From Rhodococcus pyridinivorans (GTDB lineage: Bacteria > Actinomycetota > Actinomycetes > Mycobacteriales > Mycobacteriaceae): DNA of 64,000 nucleotides. Position 1 is the stretch's first letter. Every line of letters begins with the position of its first letter. Shown here in pieces: positions 29,093 to 37,361 of this stretch. The stretch is from the NCBI RefSeq assembly GCF_900105195.1, contig NZ_FNRX01000002.1, forward strand, positions 372,001-436,000, given 5' to 3'. The translations under genes were made by a program, and so were the position numbers. Below the pieces are notes generated by a model that was given only the letters and a program-made list of their open reading frames with translations, made no database searches and was not told the origin of the DNA.

Positions 29093-30321
29093 GCGCGACA
29101 CGTAAAGGCGGGCTCGGTCGAGGTCTGGCAGCGCTCATCCCCACCGGTCCCCCGGTGGATGCAGAGCAGAAGCCGACGGCCGCCCCGAGTTCCACTGCCG
29201 CCGCCCCCACGGCCACCGCTCCCACCGATACCGCTGCTCCGGCCGTTCCTGCGCCGGCCAAGTCCGCACCGGCCGCGGGTGAACCGTCGAAGCCTGCTTC
29301 GGGCGGACAGTCCAAGTCGGCTGCGTCGCGTCGCCCCGGCTCGTCGGTCCTGAACCTCCCGTCCTCGGGTCTGGGTATGGCAGCCGCCGATCTCATCATC
29401 GGCGACGGCAGAACGCCGGCGTCCGCGTCCCCGGCGGAGCCTGTCGAGGACGACGCGGCACGGGCGTCCGGAGCGGCATCCGAAAGCGAACCCCTCCCCT
29501 CCCCCACCGGAGCGGTGTACCTCGAGATCCCGATCGACCGGATCGAGCCCAACCCGAAGCAGCCGCGGCAGGTCTTCGACGAGGAAGCGCTCGCCGAGCT
29601 CGTCCACTCCGTCCGCGAGTTCGGGCTCATGCAGCCGGTCGTGGTCCGCCGCCTCGAAGGCGACCGATTCCAGCTCGTGATGGGTGAGCGTCGCTGGCGT
29701 GCCGTCCAGGAGGCAGGCCTCGGCACGATCCCCGCGATCGTCCGCGACACCGAGGACGAATCGCTGTTGCGCGACGCGCTGCTCGAGAACATCCACCGGG
29801 TGCAGCTCAACCCCCTCGAAGAGGCCGCGGCCTATCAGCAGTTGCTCGAGGAGTTCGAGGTCACCCACGAGGAACTCGCGAGTCGGCTCGGACGGTCGCG
29901 GCCGGTCATCACGAACATGATCCGGCTGCTCAAATTGCCGGTCGCGGTGCAACGACGCGTGGCGGCCGGAGTGCTGTCGGCCGGGCACGCGCGTGCCTTG
30001 TTGGCGCTCGAGGCCGGTGCCGACGCTCAGGAGGCACTCGCCGCACGCATCGTCGCCGAGGGCCTGTCCGTGCGGGCGACGGAAGAAGCCGTCGTGCTCG
30101 CCAACCGCAACGACACCCCCGACGCTCCGCAGCAGAAGCGTCGGAAGCCCATCCAGATGCCGGGGCTGCAGGACGTCGCGGAGCGTCTGTCGAACTCCTT
30201 CGACACGCGCGTGACCGTGAGCCTCGGCAAGCGCAAGGGCAAGATCGTGGTGGAGTTCGGTTCGGTCGACGACCTCGAACGCATCGTGAAGATGATGGAG
30301 TCTCAGACCGACCTTTCTTGA
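29089..30321 (+). CDS. parB: Chromosome partitioning protein ParB
   Basis: A 410-residue CTPase clamp. It opens [18 protein letters not shown], the ParA-activating N-terminal box. A Pro/Ala-rich linker covers residues ~20-140. The ParB/Srx domain has [20 protein letters not shown] and the CTP-binding GERRWRA and [14 protein letters not shown]. The HTH reads [23 protein letters not shown]. The C-terminal dimerisation segment ends [14 protein letters not shown]. It starts at the ATG at 29089, overlapping parA. The linker is longer than usual. Confidence 0.97.
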   Translation: MSATRKGGLGRGLAALIPTGPPVDAEQKPTAAPSSTAAAPTATAPTDTAAPAVPAPAKSAPAAGEPSKPASGGQSKSAASRRPGSSVLNLPSSGLGMAAADLIIGDGRTPASASPAEPVEDDAARASGAASESEPLPSPTGAVYLEIPIDRIEPNPKQPRQVFDEEALAELVHSVREFGLMQPVVVRRLEGDRFQLVMGERRWRAVQEAGLGTIPAIVRDTEDESLLRDALLENIHRVQLNPLEEAAAYQQLLEEFEVTHEELASRLGRSRPVITNMIRLLKLPVAVQRRVAAGVLSAGHARALLALEAGADAQEALAARIVAEGLSVRATEEAVVLANRNDTPDAPQQKRRKPIQMPGLQDVAERLSNSFDTRVTVSLGKRKGKIVVEFGSVDDLERIVKMMESQTDLS

Positions 30322-30379
30322 CTCCTCGTCGGAGCAAGACAACAGTCTGTAGACGAAAGACGTGGAGGCGAGCTATCCC

Positions 30380-31069
30380 GTGTCGACCCGAGTATCACCG
30401 CTCACGTTGAGTGGGATCGAGCAGTTGCCTGCTCATGCGCGACGGTGCGTTTTCTGGGAGCTGGATCCCACCTCATCGCCCGACGTTCAGCAATTCGCCG
30501 ACCCCGAATTCGAGAAGGAAGCATGGCTGTCCATGGTCCTTCTCGAATGGGGGTCGTGCGGCCAGATCGCGACGATCGGCGACAAGGCCGCCGGGTGCGC
30601 GCTCTACGCTCCGCCGGGCATGGTTCCCCGCGCGCAGGCCTTCCCTACCGCGCCCGTCAGCGCCGACGCGATCCTGCTGACATCCATGCGGACCGAACCG
30701 CACGCGGACGAGCCGGATGTCGGAGCCGACCTCATCCGCGGTGTCGTCGCCGATCTCGTCCGTCGTAACGTCCGTGCCATCGAGGCCTTCGGGATCCGAC
30801 GTACCGCCGACGTAGAAGCGAGCGATGTGCCGCACGCGACGGCCGCACTCGGGTGCTCCGACACGGAGTGCATGATCGACGCAGACTTCCTCGAGGACAT
30901 GGGCTTCGAGGTCGTCGCCCCGCACTACCGCTACCCGCGGCTGCGTCTCGAGCTCGACCGCGACCACGAGTGGAAGTTCGCCGTGGAGGCCGCCCTCGAT
31001 CGGCTCCTCGAGGAGTCCTCTCTCACCGTCGCGGATCTGACCGCAGGTTCGGCCGTCGGCGCTCACTGA
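30380..31069 (+). CDS. GNAT-like conserved protein downstream of parB
   Basis: A 229-residue protein, start GTG at 30380 (VSTRVSPLTLSG) with GGAGG upstream; a GTG at 30362 would add six residues. The core EFEKEAWLSMVLLEWGSCGQIA, then LLTSMRTEPHADEPDVGADLIRGVVADLVRRN, resembles an acetyltransferase fold with an atypical acetyl-CoA loop. The gene occupies the place of the conserved gene between parB and cwlM in mycobacteria. Substrate unknown. It ends at a strong bidirectional terminator facing cwlM. Confidence 0.8.
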   Translation: MSTRVSPLTLSGIEQLPAHARRCVFWELDPTSSPDVQQFADPEFEKEAWLSMVLLEWGSCGQIATIGDKAAGCALYAPPGMVPRAQAFPTAPVSADAILLTSMRTEPHADEPDVGADLIRGVVADLVRRNVRAIEAFGIRRTADVEASDVPHATAALGCSDTECMIDADFLEDMGFEVVAPHYRYPRLRLELDRDHEWKFAVEAALDRLLEESSLTVADLTAGSAVGAH

Positions 31070-31089
31070 CGTACACCGGACACCGACGA

Positions 31090-31128
31090 AAAAGGACCGC
31101 CCCGCAGACTCTGCGAGGCGGTCCTTTT
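31090..31128. terminator. Bidirectional terminator between convergent genes
   Basis: AAAAGGACCGCC / GGCGGTCCTTTT, a perfect 12-bp stem extended inward by CGCAG/CTGCG, with A-tract and T-tract flanks. It serves the rightward GNAT-like gene and the leftward trxB-trxA-cwlM unit. Confidence 0.9.
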
Positions 31129-31144
31129 CTCGTCTACGGGCCTG

Positions 31145-32323
31145 CTAGCGACTGTCGGAGATGGACAACTCTTCGGCAAGCAACTCGGCGAAGGTGTACG
31201 TGCCGGTCGGCTGGTCGTCCTGGCCGAGCAGGTACAGCCGCTTCACCGCGATGAGGATCGCCTCGGCGATGATGTCGCGGCTGCGCGGATCGGCGAGCAG
31301 CGCGGCGTCCTGCTCGTTGGTGAGGTAACCGAGATCGATCTGCACCGTCGGCATGTTCGTCAGGCGCAGCAGATCCCAGGTGCGGCCGTGGCTGCGGCAG
31401 TCCTGCAGGCTCGTGCGGGCGACGATCTCGCGCTGGATGTAACCGGAGAGCACCTGTCCGATCATCGACTCGGACCCGTGCGAGTTGCCGTAGTGGAAGC
31501 TCGCGATGCCGTTCGCGGCGGGGCTGTGGCTCGCGTCGCACCGCAGCGAGATCATGAGGTCGGCACCGAACGCGTTGGACGTGCCCGCGCGTTCGACGTC
31601 GGTCGGATTCACGTGGTACGGCCGCGACAGGAAGGTCTCCATGCCCGTCGCCGCCATCCGGCCCTCGAGCCGACGCGCGAGATCCCACAGGATGTCGGCC
31701 TCGGAGATCGGGCCGTGAGGGCTCGGCACGATGATGCCGTGGGTGTTACCGCCGAGACCCGGGTCGATGACGATGCGCTTGCCGCTGAGCTGCGGACCGG
31801 AGCGGCGCACGATCTCCTCCTCGGAGATCGCGTGGGGTGACCCGCCCGACACGCGCGTGCCGAGCAGTTCGAGCGAGCGCAGTGTCTCGGCACCGCAGAT
31901 GCCGTCGGAGGCGAGTCCGATCTCGCGCTGAAAGGAGCACAGACCTTCGTGGGTCTTCGGCCCGAAGTAGCCGTCCACGCGGTCGACGTAGAAGCCGAGA
32001 TCCTGCAGACGGGTCTGCAGGGCCGCGACATCGTCGCCGTAAAGCGGAGCGGAGAGCTGATACATCAGGGTGCGCGCACCGAGCTTGTACGACGCTTCCT
32101 TCAAGGAACGGTAGGTCGCGGGGCCTACGGTCCCGTCGACGAGCAGACCGCGCTGCTGCTGGAACGCGCGCACGGCTCCGTCGAGTTCACGATCGAAGGG
32201 GACGTCCGATCCCATCCAGTCGCCCGACTCCTCGGGCTCGTTGTGCAGGAAGCCCAGGCCGGCCAAGGTGCTCCGGATCTCGGCGACCGCCGGACCGTGG
32301 TCGCCGTGACGAAGAGGGCGCAT
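31145..32323 (-). CDS. cwlM: CwlM-type peptidoglycan regulator (pseudo-amidase)
   Basis: A 392-residue protein with two N-terminal peptidoglycan-binding domains (about 1-75 and 85-150) and a C-terminal amidase_3 fold (about 185-375). Key residues of active amidases are altered: IDPGHGG reads IDPGLGG, SIHAN reads SLRCD, and the last glutamate is Asp (QIDLGYLTN). This matches mycobacterial CwlM, shown to be a cytoplasmic, PknB-phosphorylated activator of MurA rather than a hydrolase. The ATG at 32323 follows GGAAAGG. It is last in the leftward trxB-trxA-cwlM unit, 135 bases after trxA. Confidence 0.92.
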   Translation of the reverse strand: MRPLRHGDHGPAVAEIRSTLAGLGFLHNEPEESGDWMGSDVPFDRELDGAVRAFQQQRGLLVDGTVGPATYRSLKEASYKLGARTLMYQLSAPLYGDDVAALQTRLQDLGFYVDRVDGYFGPKTHEGLCSFQREIGLASDGICGAETLRSLELLGTRVSGGSPHAISEEEIVRRSGPQLSGKRIVIDPGLGGNTHGIIVPSPHGPISEADILWDLARRLEGRMAATGMETFLSRPYHVNPTDVERAGTSNAFGADLMISLRCDASHSPAANGIASFHYGNSHGSESMIGQVLSGYIQREIVARTSLQDCRSHGRTWDLLRLTNMPTVQIDLGYLTNEQDAALLADPRSRDIIAEAILIAVKRLYLLGQDDQPTGTYTFAELLAEELSISDSR

Positions 32324-32458
32324 GTATCGGGCCTTTCCGTGCTGACAGGATCGGTGCCCGGCGTGAGGGCTGGGCAGCATCGAACGGGAGTGGGATGAAG
32401 GATGTGCCCGTGAAGACGGGCTCACGGGCACATCCGAGAGGTTGATCCTGGGACGGTA

Positions 32459-32788
32459 CTACAGGACGTCCGCGAGATCCCGAAGCAACGCCGCCTTGCC
32501 CTTGGCCCCCACGATCGTCTTCGTCGGCTTGCCACCGGAGAAGAGGATCATCGTGGGAATCGACATGACCTGGTAGTCGCGTGCGGCCGACGGATTGGCG
32601 TCGATGTCGAGCTTGGCGACGGTCAGCTTGTCGCCGTGTTCGGCCGCGATCTCCTCGAGAACCGGAGCGACCATCTTGCACGGACCGCACCAAGTGGCCC
32701 AGAAGTCGACGAGGACGGGCTTCTCGGACTGCAGTACGTCCTCGACGAACGACGAGTCGGTGATGGTGACGGTGTTCTTGTCGGCCAC
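32459..32788 (-). CDS. trxA: Thioredoxin
   Basis: A 109-residue thioredoxin with the active site WCGPC at residues 33-37, the cis-proline loop SIPTMILF and the usual FWATWCGPCKM context. Start GTG at 32788 (VADKNTVTITD), 46 bases after trxB. It is reduced by the neighbouring TrxB and supplies cytoplasmic disulfide reduction. Confidence 0.97.
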   Translation of the reverse strand: MADKNTVTITDSSFVEDVLQSEKPVLVDFWATWCGPCKMVAPVLEEIAAEHGDKLTVAKLDIDANPSAARDYQVMSIPTMILFSGGKPTKTIVGAKGKAALLRDLADVL

Positions 32789-32834
32789 GGATGTCTCCTG
32801 AATCTCGGGGTGGAATGTGGAACGGGGTGGTGGA

Positions 32835-33800
32835 TCAGGCCTCGGCGAGTGTCGGCGCCTCGACCTCGCGGTTCGCGACGAGCCACCGCTCCGCGTCGAT
32901 GGACGCCGAGCATCCGGTGCCGGCGGCGGTGATCGCCTGGCGGTAGGTGTGGTCGACGAGGTCGCCCGCGGCGAAGACACCCGGCACGGAGGTCGCGGTG
33001 GACGGCGCCGAGACCTTCACGTAGCCCTCGTCGTCGAGGTCGACCTGACCCTTGACGAGCGAGCTGCGCGGGTCGTGGCCGACGGCGACGAACAAGCCGG
33101 TGACCGGCAGGTCGCTGCGCTCGCCGGTGACGGTGTCCTCGAGGACGAGGTTGGTGACGCTGTTCTCGCCCTGCACCTCGGCGACCTTCGCGTTGGTGAC
33201 GAAGCGGATCTTCTCGTTGGCGCGGGCGCGCTCGAGCATGATCTTCGAGGCGCGGAACTCCTCGCGGCGGTGAATGAGGGTGACGCTGCGCGCGAAGCGC
33301 GTCAGGAAGGTCGCCTCCTCCATCGCGGAGTCGCCACCGCCGACGACGGCGATGTCCTGGTCGCGGAAGAAGAAGCCGTCGCAGGTCGCGCAGGCGGAAA
33401 CGCCGCGGCCGAGCAGCTGCGACTCCCCGGGCACACCGAGGTAACGCGGCTCGGCGCCCATCGCGAGGATGACGGCGTGGCTGCGGTAGGTCTCGCCATT
33501 GGCGACGACCGTCTTGACCGGGCCCGTGAGGTCCATCTCGTCGACGTCCTCGGTGCGCAGATCGGCGCCGAAACGCAGTGCCTGCTCACGCATCTGGTCC
33601 ATGAGCTCCGGGCCCATGATCCCGTCCTTGAAGCCCGGGAAGTTCTCGACCTCGGTGGTGGTCATGAGCTCGCCACCGAACTGCGTTCCCTCGAAGACGA
33701 GCGGGGTGAGTTCGGCGCGGGCCGCGTAGATGGCGGCGGTGTATCCGGCCGGTCCCGAACCGACGATGATGAGGTCGTGAATCGTGGGCGAGGTCGTCAT
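32835..33800 (-). CDS. trxB: Thioredoxin-disulfide reductase
   Basis: A 321-residue FAD/NADPH enzyme. It has the FAD-binding GSGPAGY at residues 14-20, redox pair CATC at 137-140, NADPH site GGGDSA at 154-159, and the C-terminal FAD motif [23 protein letters not shown] region. It starts at the ATG at 33800; longer in-frame extensions lack support. In mycobacteria the anti-sigma/sigM genes come next, but here an oxidoreductase and TetR pair intervenes. Confidence 0.97.
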   Translation of the reverse strand: MTTSPTIHDLIIVGSGPAGYTAAIYAARAELTPLVFEGTQFGGELMTTTEVENFPGFKDGIMGPELMDQMREQALRFGADLRTEDVDEMDLTGPVKTVVANGETYRSHAVILAMGAEPRYLGVPGESQLLGRGVSACATCDGFFFRDQDIAVVGGGDSAMEEATFLTRFARSVTLIHRREEFRASKIMLERARANEKIRFVTNAKVAEVQGENSVTNLVLEDTVTGERSDLPVTGLFVAVGHDPRSSLVKGQVDLDDEGYVKVSAPSTATSVPGVFAAGDLVDHTYRQAITAAGTGCSASIDAERWLVANREVEAPTLAEA

Positions 33801-34000
33801 GCGGCGGAGCCTTCCGGTTGGGTGAACGGGGGCGCGAGGACTGCGGGCGATCCGGCCGGAACCGGACGGCAGCCTACAGATACTGTCAACACCAGGGTAA
33901 ACGGTGTTGTTCCCCTTCCGCCGTGCGTCCCGCCACAGACGCCCTGTACGGACCGGCCGGTCGCCCGACCGGCCCGCCCTCGATGCGAACCGGTACGGTC

Positions 34001-35200
34001 TCAGGCCGCGCCGGGCACGTCCCGCAGCGTCTCGCGGATCACGCAACGCGTGCCCGTATAGATGGTCGGCATGCACTTGTTGCAGTGGATACACAGACCT
34101 TCGTGTGCCGTCTTCTCCTCGAACTTGCGGACGAGATACGGATCACGCAGCAGCGCGCGGCCCATGGCGACGAACTCGAAGCCTTCGTCGAGCGCCGTCT
34201 CGATAGTGTCGAGCCGGTTGATGCCGCCGAGCAGGATCAGCGGGATCTTCAGTTCCTCGCGGAACTGCCGGGCCATGGGCAGGAAGAATGCCTCCTCGAA
34301 CGGGAGCTTCGGGAAGATCTTCGGCCCGTAGACCTTCAGTCCCCAGCCGACGACCTTCGGCTGCGACGCCTGGAACTCCTTCATGGGGACGTCGCCGCGG
34401 AAGAAGTACATCCCGTTCAACAGCGAGCTCCCGCCGGTGAGCTGCATGGCATGGATGGTGCCGTCGGACTCGATGAGCTTGGCCATGGGCAGGGACTCGT
34501 CGAGCCACAGACCCTGGGGCACGCCGTCGGTCATGTTGAACTTCGCGATGACGGCCACCCCCTCCCCCACCGCCGTGCGGACGGCCTCGAGCACGCGACG
34601 CGGGAAGGCGGTACGGCCCTCGATGCTGCCGCCGTACTTGTCGGAGCGCTTGTTGAGATTCGGGCTCATGAAGGAGCTGAGCAGGTAGTTGTGCCCGAGG
34701 TGGACCTCGACGGCGTCGAATCCGGCCTCGACGGCGAAGCGCGCGGCGCGTGCGTAGTCCTCGACCACCCGATCGAGCTGCTCGAGTGTCGCGCCGCGGA
34801 CGAGCCCCATGGCGGGGGCGCTGATGCGCGTGGACGGCGCGAGCGTCTTCATCTTGTTGGAGATCTGGTTGGCGACGAGTCCGGCGTGGCCGATCTGCGC
34901 GGAGGCCAGACCCCCGGCGGCGTGCACGGCGTCGGTGAGCCGGGTCAGGCCGGGGACGGAGTCGGCGTCGAGCACGAGGGTGTCGCGGTGGACGCGGCCG
35001 TCGTGGGAGACCGAGCAGTAGGCGACGGTCGTGAGGGCGGTGCCGCCGCGGGCGACCTCGGCGTGGAATTCGACGAGTTCGTCGCTGACGGCTCCTCGAG
35101 GCATGACCCCTTCGAAGGTTGCCGCCTTGACGATGCGGTTGCGGAGGGTGAGCGGCCCGAGTCGGGCCGGTTCGAACACGGTGGGTCGCGGCGAAGACAT
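34001..35200 (-). CDS. Old-yellow-enzyme-family NADH:flavin oxidoreductase
   Basis: A 399-residue FMN TIM-barrel protein. It has [22 protein letters not shown], the substrate-binding [14 protein letters not shown] (His/Asn pair), [17 protein letters not shown], and [15 protein letters not shown] with [11 protein letters not shown] for FMN phosphate binding. The C-terminus has CIHCNKCMP and a later Cys, like the start of the 2,4-dienoyl-CoA-reductase-type iron-sulfur region, but the protein ends there. It probably reduces an activated alkene or enone; substrate unknown. It is divergent from a TetR gene, a likely local regulator. Confidence 0.87.
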   Translation of the reverse strand: MSSPRPTVFEPARLGPLTLRNRIVKAATFEGVMPRGAVSDELVEFHAEVARGGTALTTVAYCSVSHDGRVHRDTLVLDADSVPGLTRLTDAVHAAGGLASAQIGHAGLVANQISNKMKTLAPSTRISAPAMGLVRGATLEQLDRVVEDYARAARFAVEAGFDAVEVHLGHNYLLSSFMSPNLNKRSDKYGGSIEGRTAFPRRVLEAVRTAVGEGVAVIAKFNMTDGVPQGLWLDESLPMAKLIESDGTIHAMQLTGGSSLLNGMYFFRGDVPMKEFQASQPKVVGWGLKVYGPKIFPKLPFEEAFFLPMARQFREELKIPLILLGGINRLDTIETALDEGFEFVAMGRALLRDPYLVRKFEEKTAHEGLCIHCNKCMPTIYTGTRCVIRETLRDVPGAA

Positions 35201-35305
35201 GCCCCTACTTTCGATGCCAGTGGTATCGTAATTGCGCTTCGACTATAACGCTCGTCACACTCCGCGCCAGATCGATTCCCACTCGGTCCCGACATCACGG
35301 ATCCC

Positions 35306-35857
35306 ATGCCCAGCACCGCTCCGGGGCGCCCCCGCGACCCCCGAATAGACAACGACGTCCTCACCGCCACCCGCGAGATGCTCCGCTCCCACGGCTGGGA
35401 CGGGCTGAGCCTGCGGGCGGTCGCCGCCCGCGCCGGCGTCGGCCGCGCCGCACTCACGCGTCGGTGGCCGACCAAGGCCCACCTGGTGCTCGACGCACTG
35501 CTCGGTTCCGCACCCGATCTGACGCCCTACGACGGCATCGATCGCAAGGGCTGGATCGAATGGGTGGTCACCGGGAGCATCGAATTGTTCTCCCGGCCGG
35601 AGGTCCGCGCTGCGCTCCCGGGGCTTCTCGCGGCACTGCGGGACCACGACGACCTCCGCAACACGCTCTGGCGCACGTTCAGCGGCCCCAGCACCGCCCT
35701 GTTCGCCGACGGCGACGGCTCGGACGTCGAGATCGACGCCAAGGCCGTGCTCGTGATGGCAGCGGGGTCGGCGTTGTTCGCCGGCCTCATCGCCGCGGAG
35801 GACGACACACCCGCGCTGCGCGCGCGGATCCTGGAACTGTTGTCGACCGTGGCGTAG
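35306..35857 (+). CDS. TetR-family transcriptional regulator
   Basis: A 183-residue regulator with N-terminal HTH LSLRAVAARAGVGRAALTRRWPTKAHLV around residues 35-62 and a helical effector domain containing WIEWVVTGSIELFSRPEVR. It starts at the ATG at 35306 and diverges from the flavin oxidoreductase (105-base gap), so control of that gene is likely. I see no strong palindrome in the gap. Confidence 0.87.
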   Translation: MPSTAPGRPRDPRIDNDVLTATREMLRSHGWDGLSLRAVAARAGVGRAALTRRWPTKAHLVLDALLGSAPDLTPYDGIDRKGWIEWVVTGSIELFSRPEVRAALPGLLAALRDHDDLRNTLWRTFSGPSTALFADGDGSDVEIDAKAVLVMAAGSALFAGLIAAEDDTPALRARILELLSTVA

Positions 35858-35888
35858 CGCCGGACCCGAGCGCCGGACCCGAGCGCCG
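35856..35888. repeat. Short 13-bp tandem repeat between convergent genes
   Basis: AGCGCCGGACCCG occurs twice in tandem (35856-35868, 35869-35881) with a partial third copy AGCGCCG to 35888. It lies between the convergent TetR and anti-sigma genes. Confidence 0.85.
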
Positions 35889-35893
35889 AAAGG

Positions 35894-36616
35894 TCAGCCG
35901 ATCGTCTTGCGGACCAATATCGCGGGATCATCTGCGTCGCAGTCGGTTCCGACCACCAGAGCGGTAAGCGCCGGTGCGTCCGGTCCGCTCAACAGGACGA
36001 GGACGGCATCGTCGCCGGCGTACCGCACCGCGCGTGAACCGATCGGTGACCGGCCTTCGAAACCGTTCGCGTCCAAGCATTCTCGGAGACGATCGGCTCC
36101 ACCGAGGAGACCGGGATCAGTGTCGCCGATCATCGCCCGCAGGGTGGAGGGTTCGAACAGGGCCTCGTCTTCCGCTGCCGCGACGGGAACACCGGTCGGG
36201 TCGTCGCTACCGAAAGCCGTTTCGCGCACGACCACCACGAGCAACACCGCCACTGCAGCCGCGACCGCGGCACCGGCCACCGCCCACCGGCGACGCCGTG
36301 CGATGCGGGACGGTGCGGACCGGACATCGGACCGGTCGTCGGATCGATCCTCCGCGAGCGCGGCACCGATACGCGCGGCGATCTCGGGCGGAATCGATTC
36401 CTTCGGTGGAGCGCCGCGCAGGGCCGACAACCGCGCCTGCGTCGCGTCGAGTCGCGCCAGATACACGACGGCCCCGGGATCGCGGCGCACGCGCGGCCAC
36501 AACCGGGCGGCGAGCTCCTCGTCGAGCACCCCGGCATGCAGATCGGCGAGCAACTCCGCGGAGTACGGCGGGCGCATCTCGGCGGAGTTCGACGGACGCA
36601 TCTCGTCCTCGTTCAT
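35894..36616 (-). CDS. Membrane anti-sigma factor for the adjacent SigM
   Basis: A 240-residue protein. The cytoplasmic N-terminal ~110 residues begin MNEDEMRPSNSAEMRPPYSAELLADLHAGVLDEELAARLWP-like sequence, then RDPGAVVYLARLDATQARL. One membrane helix (AVAGAAVAAAVAVLLVVVV, about 130-148) is followed by an extracytoplasmic domain (about 150-240). Start ATG at 36616 with GGAGGAG. It lacks the zinc HxxxCxxC motif. Position directly downstream of sigM in the same direction (54-base gap) matches RsmA of mycobacteria. Confidence 0.85.
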   Translation of the reverse strand: MNEDEMRPSNSAEMRPPYSAELLADLHAGVLDEELAARLWPRVRRDPGAVVYLARLDATQARLSALRGAPPKESIPPEIAARIGAALAEDRSDDRSDVRSAPSRIARRRRWAVAGAAVAAAVAVLLVVVVRETAFGSDDPTGVPVAAAEDEALFEPSTLRAMIGDTDPGLLGGADRLRECLDANGFEGRSPIGSRAVRYAGDDAVLVLLSGPDAPALTALVVGTDCDADDPAILVRKTIG

Positions 36617-36670
36617 GCGCGACTCTCCTCCGCGGTTCGGCATCCCTCACCAGAGTAAGACGGAGGAGGA

Positions 36671-37315
36671 TCACGATCGGTTCCCCTCGGAGCGAAGGTC
36701 GTCGAGAAGAACTGCGAGCCGGCTCCGCGCGCGGGCACAGCGGCTCTTGACCGTTCCCTCCGGAACACCGAGACGTTGCGCCGCCTCCCGGACGGAGAAA
36801 CCTTCCACATCCACCGCGACGACGGCTGCCCGCTGGTCGGGTGGCAGTGCGAACAGGGCGGATTCGATGTCGAGTGCGATCTCGGTGTCGTGGATGGGAT
36901 CGCGCGGGGTACGCAGGTCGTGCGAATCGTCCTCGAACAGTGGGACGGTCACGCGGACACGATTGCGGCGGATGCGATCGAGGCACGCGTTGACGACGAT
37001 CGAATGCAACCAGCTGCGGACCGCGGCGTCCTCCCGGAAACCCGAAGCCCTCCGGTGCGCCGAGAGCAGTGCCTCCTGCAGCGCGTCGGCCGCGTCCTCG
37101 TTCGAGTAACTCGTCCGCCGCGCGACCTGCCACAGATGGTCGTGATGTCGTGCCAGCAAGGCGGAGAAGGCATGCCGATCGCCTGCGATGTGTGCTGCGA
37201 GCAGCTCGGCATCCGACACTGCTCCATCGGACGCCACCCCGTCCGACACGCTTCCGCCGTCGTCGACACCCCCGTCGGGCACGGCGATTTTTGCGATCCC
37301 CCCGAAAATTCGCAC
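36671..37315 (-). CDS. sigM: ECF-family RNA polymerase sigma factor SigM
   Basis: A 214-residue ECF sigma factor. Region 2 has ELLAAHIAGDRHAFSALLARHHDHLW and SWLHSIVVNACLDRIRR. Region 4 has LPPDQRAAVVAVDVEGFSVREAAQRLGVPEGTVKSRCARARSRL. The first ~34 residues are Gly/Asp/Ser-rich and the true start is uncertain: GTG at 37315 is used, but a later GTG near VSDGVASD is possible. It lies 46 bases after murJ and is followed by its anti-sigma gene. Confidence 0.93.
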   Translation of the reverse strand: MRIFGGIAKIAVPDGGVDDGGSVSDGVASDGAVSDAELLAAHIAGDRHAFSALLARHHDHLWQVARRTSYSNEDAADALQEALLSAHRRASGFREDAAVRSWLHSIVVNACLDRIRRNRVRVTVPLFEDDSHDLRTPRDPIHDTEIALDIESALFALPPDQRAAVVAVDVEGFSVREAAQRLGVPEGTVKSRCARARSRLAVLLDDLRSEGNRS

Positions 37316-37361
37316 GCGCGGATGGTAGCCGATCCGGACGATTCCGCCCGGCTGTCCGCGG

